Source: DATMNI01 sp035570275
GTDB lineage: Bacteria > Acidobacteriota > Terriglobia > Bryobacterales > Bryobacteraceae
NCBI GenBank assembly: GCA_035570275.1
Contig: DATMNI010000466.1
Span: 1 to 64,000, forward strand
DNA length: 64,000 nucleotides
Reading direction: 5' to 3'
Numbering within the stretch: the stretch's first letter is position 1; each line of letters begins with the position of its first letter. The notes beneath the pieces were generated by a model. The model was given only the letters and a program-made list of their open reading frames with translations. It was not told the DNA's origin and made no database searches. Below are positions 43,488-51,865 of this stretch, piece by piece. The translations under genes and the position numbers were made by a program.

Positions 43488-44270
43488 GTGCGAGTGCTCA
43501 CCGAGGTTTCGCGGGATATTTCGCGGCGCAGTTTTCTGGCCGGTGCCAGTAGCCTGACGCTGTTGCCGCGCCTGGCATTCCCGGCCGGAGTCAAGGAGAA
43601 CCTGCCTTTGGTCGCCAGGCGCGTGGACAAGGCGTTTCACGCTCCCGGCAAGGCTCCCAACGATCTGCAGGATGCCCCTGATGGCTTGTGGATTCTCGAC
43701 CAGGTCGACCCCAACAAAGTTTTCAAGGTCCGCTACGCCGACGGCTCCGTCATCCAGGAAATCCAGACCGAGTCCATTCACGGCAGCGGAATCACCTTCG
43801 GCAATGGAGCCCTATGGATTGCGTCCACCTGGAGTTTGAAGACTCTCAAGGTAGATCCCAAAACCGGAAAGACGCTGGCGTCGTTTGATGAGCCCGGCGC
43901 CGGTTTTCCCAAGTTCGGAAAGCCGACGCGTCCTTCCGGCGCGCACGGCCTCAAATGGGTGGATGGCAAGATCTGGATGGCAATGCCGCCGGCGGAAACG
44001 ATCCACCTGATTGAGCCCGAGACCGGCAAGTTGCTGCGCAGCATACCGGGTCCCGGCATCCGCACTCATGGCTTGGCCTGGGATAACGGCTACCTTTGGT
44101 GCATCGAGACACTGGATCGCGCCATCTATAAGCTCGATCCCAAGGATGGCACGCTTCTAGCCAAGATCCAGTTGTCCAAAGACGATCCCGAACCCCACGG
44201 TCTGGCTCTTCACGAGGGCGTCTTTTGGTATTCCGATGCCTCCAGCGGTTGGATCTGCCGGCTGGTCTGA
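43488..44270 (+). CDS. Exported beta-propeller protein (SMP-30/YncE-like)
   Basis: 260 residues, GTG start with AAGGAGG eight bases upstream. Tat-type signal (ISRRSFLAGASSLTLLPRLA). The mature part has repeating four-strand blades: DAPDGLWILDQVDPNKVFKV, GNGALWIASTWSLKTLKVDP, VDGKIWMAMPPAETIHLIEP, DNGYLWCIETLDRAIYKLDP and HEGVFWYSDASSGWICRLV. It may be a periplasmic lyase/lactonase-like or quinone-binding sensor; substrate unknown. Its stop codon lies within a tandem repeat. The next gene is also Tat-exported. Confidence 0.82.
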   Translation: MRVLTEVSRDISRRSFLAGASSLTLLPRLAFPAGVKENLPLVARRVDKAFHAPGKAPNDLQDAPDGLWILDQVDPNKVFKVRYADGSVIQEIQTESIHGSGITFGNGALWIASTWSLKTLKVDPKTGKTLASFDEPGAGFPKFGKPTRPSGAHGLKWVDGKIWMAMPPAETIHLIEPETGKLLRSIPGPGIRTHGLAWDNGYLWCIETLDRAIYKLDPKDGTLLAKIQLSKDDPEPHGLALHEGVFWYSDASSGWICRLV

Positions 44271-44319
44271 CACGGCATGGTGTGACACGGCATGGTGTGA
44301 CACTGCATGGTCTGACAGG
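44266..44319 (+). repeat. 15-base tandem repeat at a gene end
   Basis: Three and a half units of TGTGACACGGCATGG-type sequence (44266-44280, 44281-44295, 44296-44310 and a partial). The first unit contains the stop codon of the beta-propeller gene. The rest is in the spacer before the molybdoenzyme gene. Confidence 0.85.
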
Positions 44320-44366
44320 CGCGACGGGCGTACGGTGCGTGTATACTAAACAGCAAACCGAGGAAC

Positions 44367-45488
44367 ATGAAGCTGCAAAGGCGTGAATTTCTGGGCGGGC
44401 TGGTGCTGGGCGGCGGGGCGCTGCTCGACCCATACTTTTTGAGCGCTGCCGATGAAAAGGTAGTCCCGTTCGCAGGCACCCAACCGTTCAACCCGGAACG
44501 GCCCGGAATGATCTGGGACAACCTCACTTCCTGGTCCACCCCAACGGAACAGTTGTTCGCCGTGGGCCATTATCCGATCCCGGAAGTGGACACTGCCAGG
44601 TGGCAGCTCGACGTCGGCGGGCTGGTCTCCAAGTCCAAGACCTTTTCGCTCGATGAGTTGAAATCGCGGCCCAAGACGCAATACAACGCGCTGCTCGAAT
44701 GCTCCGGCAACGCTCCGGCGGGAAGCCTGATCGGTAATGTTCACTGGTCCGGCACACTCCTGGCGCCGCTCCTGAAAGAATGCGGCATCCGGCCGGCGGG
44801 AATTGAGATCGTGTTCTTCGGCGCCGACTCCGGAACGGAAAAGATCCGCGACGCCGATTACAAGCAGAATTTTGCCCGCAGCCTTTCCGCCGAGGATGCC
44901 CTGAAGAACCATATCATCCTCGCGTATGAGCTGAACGGGCAGCCCATCCCGAAGAATCACGGCGGCCCGCTGCGCCTGGCCGTTCCCGGCTGGTACGGTG
45001 TCGCCTGGGTGAAGTGGGTCAACCGTATCGAAGTGCATGACCGCAAGTACCAGGGCCGTTTCATGGCGCGCGACTACGTCACGATTCGCGGCGAGAAGCG
45101 CGGCGACGAGACCATCTGGCGCGAAACCCTGGTTGGCCGGATGAATCTCAAGTCCGTGCCCGCGCGGGCGGTGCGCCGCCCCGATGGCGACATTCGGTTG
45201 ACCGGCGCCGCATGGAGCGACGGCACGCCGATCAAGACCGTGGAAGTCAAAATCGACGACGGCCCGTGGAAGCCGGCCGAGCTGGTTCCCAACCGCGAGA
45301 CATACACCTGGACGTTCTGGAGTCTGACCTGGCCGAAGCCCGCGGCGGGCGAGCACACCATCGCCTCCAGGGCCACGGACGCGCACCGCACGGTGCAACT
45401 CCCACCGGACGATGCCTGGTTCACCCTGAAAAAAACCCGCTGGGAAAACAACCAGCAGGCGATCCGAAAAATTCGAATCGACGGGTGA
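44367..45488 (+). CDS. Sulfite oxidase-like molybdopterin enzyme, Tat-exported
   Basis: 373 residues. Tat signal (LQRREFLGGLVLGGGALLDP), oxidoreductase molybdopterin-binding domain with the Mo-ligating Cys in YNALLECSGNAP, VHWSGTLLAPLL, and the C-terminal dimerisation domain (SDGTPIKTVEVKIDDGPWKP, WTFWSLTWPKPAAGEHTI). This layout is that of sulfite dehydrogenases/oxidases of the SorA type. It would oxidise sulfite or a similar compound in the periplasm and pass electrons to a cytochrome c. No cytochrome gene is adjacent, though several are in the window. Confidence 0.88.
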   Translation: MKLQRREFLGGLVLGGGALLDPYFLSAADEKVVPFAGTQPFNPERPGMIWDNLTSWSTPTEQLFAVGHYPIPEVDTARWQLDVGGLVSKSKTFSLDELKSRPKTQYNALLECSGNAPAGSLIGNVHWSGTLLAPLLKECGIRPAGIEIVFFGADSGTEKIRDADYKQNFARSLSAEDALKNHIILAYELNGQPIPKNHGGPLRLAVPGWYGVAWVKWVNRIEVHDRKYQGRFMARDYVTIRGEKRGDETIWRETLVGRMNLKSVPARAVRRPDGDIRLTGAAWSDGTPIKTVEVKIDDGPWKPAELVPNRETYTWTFWSLTWPKPAAGEHTIASRATDAHRTVQLPPDDAWFTLKKTRWENNQQAIRKIRIDG

Positions 45489-45593
45489 AGGTGGTTAGTC
45501 ACCAGCCCGCTGTCAAACGCCAACTTTGTCGTGAGTTGAGGCCCCGCGGAGTGTCGCGAAACTGCCGTGCGGCGGAGAAGTAACCACTCCCTT

Positions 45594-45698
45594 ACGGTCG
45601 AGCGACAAGTCGTGGCTCTGCACTACCCACTCTCGGGCTGAGGGCCTGGTTGACAATACCGGACTTCGCATCAGAGCCGCGACTTGTCGCTCGACCGT
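45594..45698. repeat. Long-armed inverted repeat, family D relative
   Basis: Arms of 27 bases (45594-45620 and 45672-45698) match at 26 of 27 positions around a 51-base loop. Each arm carries ACGGTCGAGCGACAAGTCG-like sequence ending in GGCTCTG, related to the hairpin at 34189-34227. It lies after the molybdoenzyme gene. Confidence 0.8.
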
Positions 45699-45837
45699 TA
45701 GAGAGCCGTCTTACGCGCGGAGGCCGTCTGGTATAGGCGGGTTGGAGTTCCTTAGCGACGACGATAGGGAATCGTTGATCGGCCGAACGAAAACCAATGA
45801 AACGTTGGGCGCACTCACCTCACAACCGAATAGCCAC

Positions 45838-46029
45838 ATGCCAGAAACCAATGGTCACACCAAGCGCTCCCGCGGGCGCCCGCCTCGCACCGCTTCAGCA
45901 GACCAAGTTAGAGAGCTGAGGGAAGCAGGCCTCAGCTTCCGCAAGATTGCGCGAGTACTGGGCCTCGGATACGGAACCATCCGGCGGGCCTATTCAGGCA
46001 AAGGACTCCCGCCGCCTGCTGACAGGTAA
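45838..46029 (+). CDS. Orphan helix-turn-helix fragment like the C-terminus of a serine recombinase
   Basis: 63 residues from the first ATG. RSRGRPPRTASADQVRELRE followed by AGLSFRKIARVLGLGYGTIR resembles the Hin/resolvase DNA-binding tail (GRP linker plus helix-turn-helix), but the catalytic domain is absent upstream. A TTG at 45742 would give 95 residues without adding a catalytic core. It is either a decayed invertase end or a small regulator. Confidence 0.6.
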   Translation: MPETNGHTKRSRGRPPRTASADQVRELREAGLSFRKIARVLGLGYGTIRRAYSGKGLPPPADR

Positions 46030-46155
46030 CGGAGCAGCCATTCGAAATCAGGCTCTTTGGCAGGCAAGGGCAGGGCCACGTGCGCCTATGAAACACAGCG
46101 CCCCTGGATAGAGACTGGTCCTCGACATCCGGCCTTCGTGAAATCGGCGTTATTA

Positions 46156-46404
46156 CTACTGGCTAGCCGCTTTTTTGCGGTTATACTCGGCCCAGCGCTT
46201 CTTCTGCGCCGCCGCGATTCTCTTACGCGCGGCGGCGGATAGCTTGCGCTTGGTTCGCGTGACAGGTTGCGCGCCGGTACCGGCGCCCGCGGCGGCCTTT
46301 TGTCCCAATTGCTTTCGAATTTCCTGCATAGATTGTTGGATAGAGGCCAATTGTGTCTCGTACCCAACTAATGCAGCTTCTAGAAGCGAGCGATCAGTTT
46401 TCAC
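46156..46404 (-). CDS. Small basic protein of unknown function
   Basis: 82 residues: an N-terminal helix (LLEAALVGYETQLASIQQSM) and a Lys/Ala-rich C-terminus (KRKLSAAARKRIAAAQKKRW) like histone H1 or small nucleoid-binding tails. Similar small proteins are frequent in Acidobacteriota. It would bind DNA or RNA by charge. ATG start fits. No operon partner. Confidence 0.6.
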   Translation of the reverse strand: MKTDRSLLEAALVGYETQLASIQQSMQEIRKQLGQKAAAGAGTGAQPVTRTKRKLSAAARKRIAAAQKKRWAEYNRKKAASQ

Positions 46405-46895
46405 GGTGACAGTCTATCACGTATATTGGCGCAGACGTGAGCCAAAATTCATTATGGGCCAATTTACTTGGCTACCCTACACTAGTCGAGTTCGATTTTG
46501 TCTGAGCTGAGCCAATATTCATAATAGTCCGGCTATACGGCCTAGCCGGTAAGGTGTGGGACTCCAGGTGGGACTGGTATCCGCATCACTCAGGGACCCT
46601 GGAACACCCCCTCCCGGCTGTTGCCTGGCGCCGGGTTTGGCCTGTTTGGCATGCCAGTGAGAGCGCGGATTGGACCAGCGCTCGAGACGGTCAGTAGCGA
46701 CCTGACCCGTTCTTAAGTTGACTGTCTTTGAGCTGACCGGATGGCCGCCTGATAGACTGTGGCCGATTTCGAGGTTAGTGTTATGTTATACCGACTCGTT
46801 CCCCTGGCTTCGCAGTGAATTTGCAGACATGGGCTTGGCAGGATCTTATGAACGGAGTGTTGCCACGCTTGCAGAACCACCTACACTAGCTGGAT
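46405..46895. other. Intergenic region with an imperfect direct repeat
   Basis: No gene seen. TGAGCCAAAATTCATTATGG (46438) and TGAGCCAATATTCATAATAG (46508) are near-identical 20-base words 70 bases apart (17 of 20 positions match), which could be regulator sites upstream of the EthD gene or remnants of an insertion. The rest is unremarkable. Confidence 0.5.
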
Positions 46896-47204
46896 ATGAC
46901 CCGGATACTTGTACTCTACAACCAGCCCTCTGACCCGGCTGCATTCGACCGGTACTATTTTGCGACCCACGTCCCGCTCGCCAAGACGATCCCCGGATTG
47001 CGGGCGTACACCGTCAATTCCGGAAGCCCCGTTGCGATGGCGGGCAATCAACCACCTTACTTGATTGCGGAGCTCGATTTCGACAGCATGGCGGATATGC
47101 AATCCGCGATGGCTTCGCCCGAGGGCCAGGCGACCGCGGCCGACGTGGCCAACTTCGCCCATACCGGCGCCACGATTCTGGCGTTCGACATACGCACCGT
47201 GTGA
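46896..47204 (+). CDS. EthD-domain protein
   Basis: 102 residues, single EthD-like ferredoxin-fold domain: RILVLYNQPSDPAAFDRYYF, then THVPLAKTIPGLRAYTVNSG and LIAELDFDSMADMQSAMASP, ending ATILAFDIRTV. EthD-type proteins form small dimers found near monooxygenase/decarboxylation genes; the substrate here is unknown. It stands alone. Confidence 0.85.
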   Translation: MTRILVLYNQPSDPAAFDRYYFATHVPLAKTIPGLRAYTVNSGSPVAMAGNQPPYLIAELDFDSMADMQSAMASPEGQATAADVANFAHTGATILAFDIRTV

Positions 47205-47476
47205 GCCTACTTCAGCACATCTTTCTTCGTCAGGCAGCTTCTGGAAATCGGCGTTGCCGATGACGTAGAACCAGCCGGCGACGAGTCCGCGCGGCCTGGA
47301 GAGTCTGTCCGCTCACAGAAGGATCGATGCAGGTCTTGCGCCGGGTGACCGCACGGACGGCCGCCAGCAAGGACCTCCGGTGATGCACCCATGCGGGCCA
47401 TACCCGACCGCACCAGCATGTAGAGCTGAAGCACGCCCACCTCGAACGCCCGCCGCCGTTCGGACCTGTCAGGGCC

Positions 47477-47920
47477 TCAGCCCCGCGCCACATCCACCAG
47501 TGAAGCCGCCGCGCCCTGCAGGCTTTCCAACTCCGCACCCTGGATTTCGCGCTCGTCCATCCAGGCCGCGCCCACCACCGCAACGATCGCTCCCACTCGG
47601 TCGCGCACCGGCATCGCCACTGCCGCCTGCGCATTCACGGCCCGCGCACCGGGCTTTACGGCCCCTGAGCGATCCTCCTGCAGATTGCAAGTTTGCACCG
47701 GCTCGCCACGTTCCAGAGCCAGCCCCGCCATCCCTTTTCCCGACGGCACCCACTGCACGGCCTGCTGCACGGGCGGCGGAATGTTAACCCCGGCCGCCAG
47801 CCGCAGCCCACCCACGGTGTGCAGATGAACCGTGCCAGCCGCCGCGCCGGCGCTGTTGAGGAAACCCGCCAGCCAGGCTTGCACCGCCTCGTCGAAACCA
47901 GCGTTGTTGAAATCAACCAT
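47477..47920 (-). CDS. GAF-domain protein
   Basis: 147 residues. A single small-molecule-binding domain: EAVQAWLAGFLNSAGAAAGT, VHLHTVGGLRLAAGVNIPPP, WVPSGKGMAGLALERGEPVQ, VNAQAAVAMPVRDRVGAIVA, ending LESLQGAAASLVDVARG. This is the typical GAF pattern with GKG-x-AGLA-x-ERGEPV. It lacks a kinase, HTH or cyclase output and probably binds a ligand or redox cue. It reads opposite to EthD. Confidence 0.78.
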   Translation of the reverse strand: MVDFNNAGFDEAVQAWLAGFLNSAGAAAGTVHLHTVGGLRLAAGVNIPPPVQQAVQWVPSGKGMAGLALERGEPVQTCNLQEDRSGAVKPGARAVNAQAAVAMPVRDRVGAIVAVVGAAWMDEREIQGAELESLQGAAASLVDVARG

Positions 47921-48278
47921 GCTGCTTTATACCATGCCCGACGCCGTCAACTGGAAGGCGGGCACCTCTGCTCGCCGTGGCTCAGGGGCCCTTTCAGCAG
48001 CACACCGCTGCCAACGACGTTATTGGGCCGGCGCGCCTCGCCCCCACGGTCAAACTCGTCGGGAACCGGCGCTGTGCAATAACCGTGTTGCCATCGCGAT
48101 CTTGCCATCGCCATCAACCCGGACGCGGTAATCACCGGACTGCAACGGCCAAGCTTCGGAATGCCCCCTATCTTCCTGCTCGCTTTTGTCAGACCAAAGG
48201 TTGGACTAGTCCGTACCAGTACTCATGCATTTGAATTAGAGCTTCTTCGAACAGTTCTAATTATTCTTTCCGCGTACG

Positions 48279-48479
48279 ATGAAGCCAACGGTGCTTCAGA
48301 TGAGATTTCGCATCTTCCTCAACGTTTCTTGGGTCATGGCCGGAACGTTTGGTCCTCTGCACGGCGCCACCATAACTCCATCGACAACTCCATCGACCCA
48401 AACCTCGGCGGCCGGCCTGTTGCTCGCAGGCGTGGTGCTGATCGGCATCGGACGCTTTCGGTTTCGAAAAAAACGCTAG
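48279..48479 (+). CDS. Small membrane-anchored protein with PEP-CTERM-like tail
   Basis: 66 residues. A hydrophobic signal-like start (RIFLNVSWVMAGTFGPLHGA), a Thr/Ser/Pro spacer (TPSTTPSTQTS) and a final hydrophobic helix (AAGLLLAGVVLIGIG) followed by a basic end (RFRFRKKR). The tail resembles exosortase-sorted proteins but lacks the PEP triplet, and the mature region is nearly absent. It may be a short sorted peptide or a 3' relic. Confidence 0.5.
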   Translation: MKPTVLQMRFRIFLNVSWVMAGTFGPLHGATITPSTTPSTQTSAAGLLLAGVVLIGIGRFRFRKKR

Positions 48480-48586
48480 CGGGAGTTTACCGTGGGCGCC
48501 TGACACCGAAAGGCGGTCCATCTCTACGCATATCTACTGCATTTCGGGTTCGGCTGCCGTCCGCTTTGTTAGAATGAATACAGCGA

Positions 48587-49528
48587 ATGGCTCCCGGCCC
48601 CACAAGAACTGCGCTCCAAAAACTGCTGGAAGACCATCAATCCCGGTTGTCATTCGAAGTGGAGACGCTTTTCGCCGAGTCGCGTGAGGGTGCGCAGCGA
48701 GAGTTTGGCGACCAGTTGAACCAGGCGGTGCGCCGTCTGCGCATGGCGTCGGATGCCGATGAGCTTTCGGCCACCCTGCTGGATGCCGCGGCCCAATTCA
48801 GCGGCGGATCCGCCCTGTTCCGCGTGGCCGGAGAAGCCGCGAAGCTCACGCGCGTACGGGTCATGCCCGAATCGGCCGCCGAGGCATTGGGCCTGGAGAT
48901 CTCTCTCCCGTCGGCTGCCGCGCTGGCCGGCGCCGTGGAAAGCCGCGACCCGGTGACCGCGGTCTCGACGCCCGCCGAAGTCTCTTCCCAACTCTGCAAG
49001 CTTTTCGGCCACCCGGCTGATGGGCGCGTTTCGATCTATCCCGTGGTGGTGCGCGACCGTGTGCCGGCGCTGATCTATGCCTGGGGCACGGTGGAGGGGT
49101 CCGCGATCGAGTTGCTCACGCAGGTGGCGGCCGCGGTGTGGAGCGCCATCCCCGAACCGGTCACGGTTTCCGAACTGATCGCCATCTCGCCGGCCGCCAC
49201 GGTTCCCGCGCCGGCGCCCGCCATGACGTGGGAAAACCTGTCTGTCGAAGACCAGCAAATCCACCTGCGCGCCCAACGTTTCGCGCGTGTGCAAGTGGCC
49301 GAGATGCGCCTCTTCGAAGCCGACGCCGTCCAAACCGGGCGCACTCGGCACAACCTTTACGAAGCGCTGCGGAAATCGATCGACGCCGCGCGCCAGACTT
49401 TTCGCAACCAATTCTTCGTGTCGTGCCCGAACATGGTAGACTACCTCGACCTGGAATTCACAAGGACCCTGGCTAATGACGATCCGGACCTGCTTGGCAA
49501 AACCTATCCCGGCCCTCTGGTTCGGTAG
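48587..49528 (+). CDS. GAF-like sensory protein of unknown function
   Basis: 313 residues. N-terminal helix (TALQKLLEDHQSRLSFEVET), then a domain with GAF character (ASDADELSATLLDAAAQFSG, GSALFRVAGEAAKLTRVRVM, SIYPVVVRDRVPALIYAWGT), and a helical C-terminus (MRLFEADAVQTGRTRHNLYE, ALRKSIDAARQTFRNQFFVS). No signal peptide. It overlaps the lytic transglycosylase gene by 53 bases, so the two are likely linked in expression. Function not known. Confidence 0.68.
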   Translation: MAPGPTRTALQKLLEDHQSRLSFEVETLFAESREGAQREFGDQLNQAVRRLRMASDADELSATLLDAAAQFSGGSALFRVAGEAAKLTRVRVMPESAAEALGLEISLPSAAALAGAVESRDPVTAVSTPAEVSSQLCKLFGHPADGRVSIYPVVVRDRVPALIYAWGTVEGSAIELLTQVAAAVWSAIPEPVTVSELIAISPAATVPAPAPAMTWENLSVEDQQIHLRAQRFARVQVAEMRLFEADAVQTGRTRHNLYEALRKSIDAARQTFRNQFFVSCPNMVDYLDLEFTRTLANDDPDLLGKTYPGPLVR

Positions 49529-51800
49529 CGCGGCCCTCTTGGCGTGCGTTGCCTTGTGGCAGGCGGCGCCCGCTTCCGCTGCAACCCGCAAGCGGACACC
49601 CGGCAAGCCCGCGCCGGCCCGGCCGGTTTCGTCGGACCTTGCCAGCCCACTTGCCGGCCTCGTCCAGGCTTACCGCGAAACCCCCACTCCTGGCCGCCGC
49701 GCCGCGGTGGAGTCTTACGCCGCGGCTCACGGCAAGGACCGCACCGGCGCCCTGGCGCGGCTGGCTCTGGGGATCACGGACTACGAGCAGACCCACTACC
49801 CGGCCGCGGTCGGCGAGCTCAAGCCTGTTCAGGCGAAGCTGCCCGAAATCGCCGACTACGCCGCCTACTACCTGGCCGCCGCGCGGGTGGAATCGAACGA
49901 CACCACGGTGTCAGCCAGGGACCTGGCTCCGGCCCACCCGGCGGCCGCGCCTTCGCCCGTTTCCGGCAAAGCCTGGCTGGTGGAGGCCCGCGCTCTCAAA
50001 ACGCCGGACGCGGCCGCGGCAATCCGGCTCTTGCGCAGCCACTACGCGGACTTGCCGCAGCCCGATGGCGACCTCGCCCTGGCCGATTGTTACCAGGCCG
50101 CCGGCGATCTGCCTAACGCCGCCGACTTCTATCAGCGCGTCTACTTTCAGTACGTCGCCGGCGATGCCGCCGTCCGCTCCGCCGCCGCCCTGGTGGCTCT
50201 CAAAGACACCATGGGCGCAGCCTATCCGCCGCCGCTGCCGGAACAAAAACTGCGGCGTGCCGACCGTCTTCTGGAACTGCGCGAATATGCGGCCGCCAGG
50301 TCGGAGTACCAGGCGCTGCTCAGTCAACTGACCAACGCGCCGCAAGATCGGGCGCGCGTAAGCCTGGGCGCGGTCGATTTTCTGACCGGCGCAACCAGCC
50401 TCGCGTACAGCTATCTGCGCGACCTGGAAGTCGGCGATTCGGAAGCCGCCGCCGAGCGTTTGTACTACATCGCGGAATGCGCCCGCCACCTGAACAATGA
50501 AGACGCCATGATGGCCGCCGTCAAGGAACTGGCCGCCAAATGTCCCGATTCGCCCTGGCGTTTGAAGGCGCTGGTCTCGGTGGCTAACCGCTATCTGCTG
50601 GTCAATCGTCCCGACGATTACGTTCCGCTGTATCAGGCCGCCTATGAATCCTTCCCGGCGGCTCCGGCGGCGGCACTGTGCCACTGGAAAGTGACATTCC
50701 ACCAGTACCTTCACGGCGCTGTAAATGCCGCCGACCTGTTGGCCGAGCATCTGCGCAATTATCCCGGCCACTACACAGCCGGCGCCGCCCTTTATTTCCT
50801 GGGACGCGGCTCTGAGCGTCAAACCGATCCGGCCGCGGCCCGCGCCGCCTACCAGCTTCTGGTGCAGACCTTCGAGAATACCTACTACGCGATGCTCGCC
50901 CGCGATCGGCTGCGCAGCCCGGAGGTTGCCGGTGGCAGTCAAATGGAAGGGGCCGCAAAAACCGCAGCGGCCGCACAGTGGCTGTCCAACCTGACGTTTC
51001 CCGTGGCCAGGTCCGTGCCTGCCGAGAGTTCGCAAGCGACCGCCCTCCGCATTGCGCGCTCGCGACTGCTGCGCAGCGCCGGGCTCGCCGATCTGGCCGA
51101 TTCCGAACTGCGCTTCGGCGCGCGCACGGATGGTCAGGCGCCGCTGCTGGCCATGGAGAGCGCTGCCGCCGCCGAGGCGCCCCACCGGGCGATGCGCATC
51201 ATGAAGACGATGACGCCAGACTATCTCGGCTTGCCCGTGCAGAGCGCCCCGCGGAAGTTTTGGGAGTTGCTGTTCCCGCTGCCCTACCGGGCCGACCTGG
51301 TGCAGAGCGCGCAGGCACGCGAGATTGATCCGTATCTTCTGGCCGGCCTGATCCGGCAGGAATCCGAGTTCAATCCGGAGGCCATTTCCCCCGCCAAGGC
51401 GTACGGTCTGACGCAGGTTCGCCCCGCCACCGGCCGCCAGTACGCCCGCCAGGCCGGTGTGGAGCGCTTCACCACCCGCGCGCTCTATCAGCCCGCCGTC
51501 AATCTGAAGATCGGATGCTCCATTCTGCGCGGGATGCTGAACCACAACAACGGCAGCCTGGAGCAGACCCTGGCCGCCTACAACGCCGGCCCCGCGCGCG
51601 TGGCCGAGTGGCTCACCTGGAACACCTACCGCGAGCCCGCCGAGTTCGTGGAATCGATCCCCTTCACCGAAACCCGCGACTACGTGCAGGCGGTGCTGCG
51701 CAATGCGGAGATGTACCGGCGGCTGTACGAGGGTGTGGCGAAAGCGGCGGAGGAGAAACCGGGGGCCAAACCGGCACCGGCCCGCAAATCAGGTTTGTAG
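49476..51800 (+). CDS. Soluble lytic murein transglycosylase (Slt family)
   Basis: 774 residues. Signal peptide (IPALWFGSAALLACVALW), a long helical solenoid (about 60-600) as in Slt70, and a C-terminal goose-lysozyme-like catalytic domain: LLAGLIRQESEFNPEAISPA with the catalytic Glu, then KAYGLTQVRPATGRQYA and LEQTLAAYNAGPARVAEWL. It cleaves peptidoglycan to 1,6-anhydro-muropeptides in the periplasm. Start ATG lies within the preceding gene. Confidence 0.92.
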   Translation: MTIRTCLAKPIPALWFGSAALLACVALWQAAPASAATRKRTPGKPAPARPVSSDLASPLAGLVQAYRETPTPGRRAAVESYAAAHGKDRTGALARLALGITDYEQTHYPAAVGELKPVQAKLPEIADYAAYYLAAARVESNDTTVSARDLAPAHPAAAPSPVSGKAWLVEARALKTPDAAAAIRLLRSHYADLPQPDGDLALADCYQAAGDLPNAADFYQRVYFQYVAGDAAVRSAAALVALKDTMGAAYPPPLPEQKLRRADRLLELREYAAARSEYQALLSQLTNAPQDRARVSLGAVDFLTGATSLAYSYLRDLEVGDSEAAAERLYYIAECARHLNNEDAMMAAVKELAAKCPDSPWRLKALVSVANRYLLVNRPDDYVPLYQAAYESFPAAPAAALCHWKVTFHQYLHGAVNAADLLAEHLRNYPGHYTAGAALYFLGRGSERQTDPAAARAAYQLLVQTFENTYYAMLARDRLRSPEVAGGSQMEGAAKTAAAAQWLSNLTFPVARSVPAESSQATALRIARSRLLRSAGLADLADSELRFGARTDGQAPLLAMESAAAAEAPHRAMRIMKTMTPDYLGLPVQSAPRKFWELLFPLPYRADLVQSAQAREIDPYLLAGLIRQESEFNPEAISPAKAYGLTQVRPATGRQYARQAGVERFTTRALYQPAVNLKIGCSILRGMLNHNNGSLEQTLAAYNAGPARVAEWLTWNTYREPAEFVESIPFTETRDYVQAVLRNAEMYRRLYEGVAKAAEEKPGAKPAPARKSGL

Positions 51801-51865
51801 GCGCGCCAAAACTGACCGCGGCCCGGGCTGCCCCGGATCAGGGCCAGGTGACAGGACCGCCAGGG

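Noticed and set aside
47207..47470. Minus-strand piece reading GWFYVIGNADFQKLPDEERC
   Set aside because: Short, without start or recognisable family; could be a scrap of a lost gene but not supportable.
49911..51545. 544-codon open frame on the minus strand
   Set aside because: Antisense to the lytic transglycosylase gene, Gly/Arg/Gln-rich, no motif.
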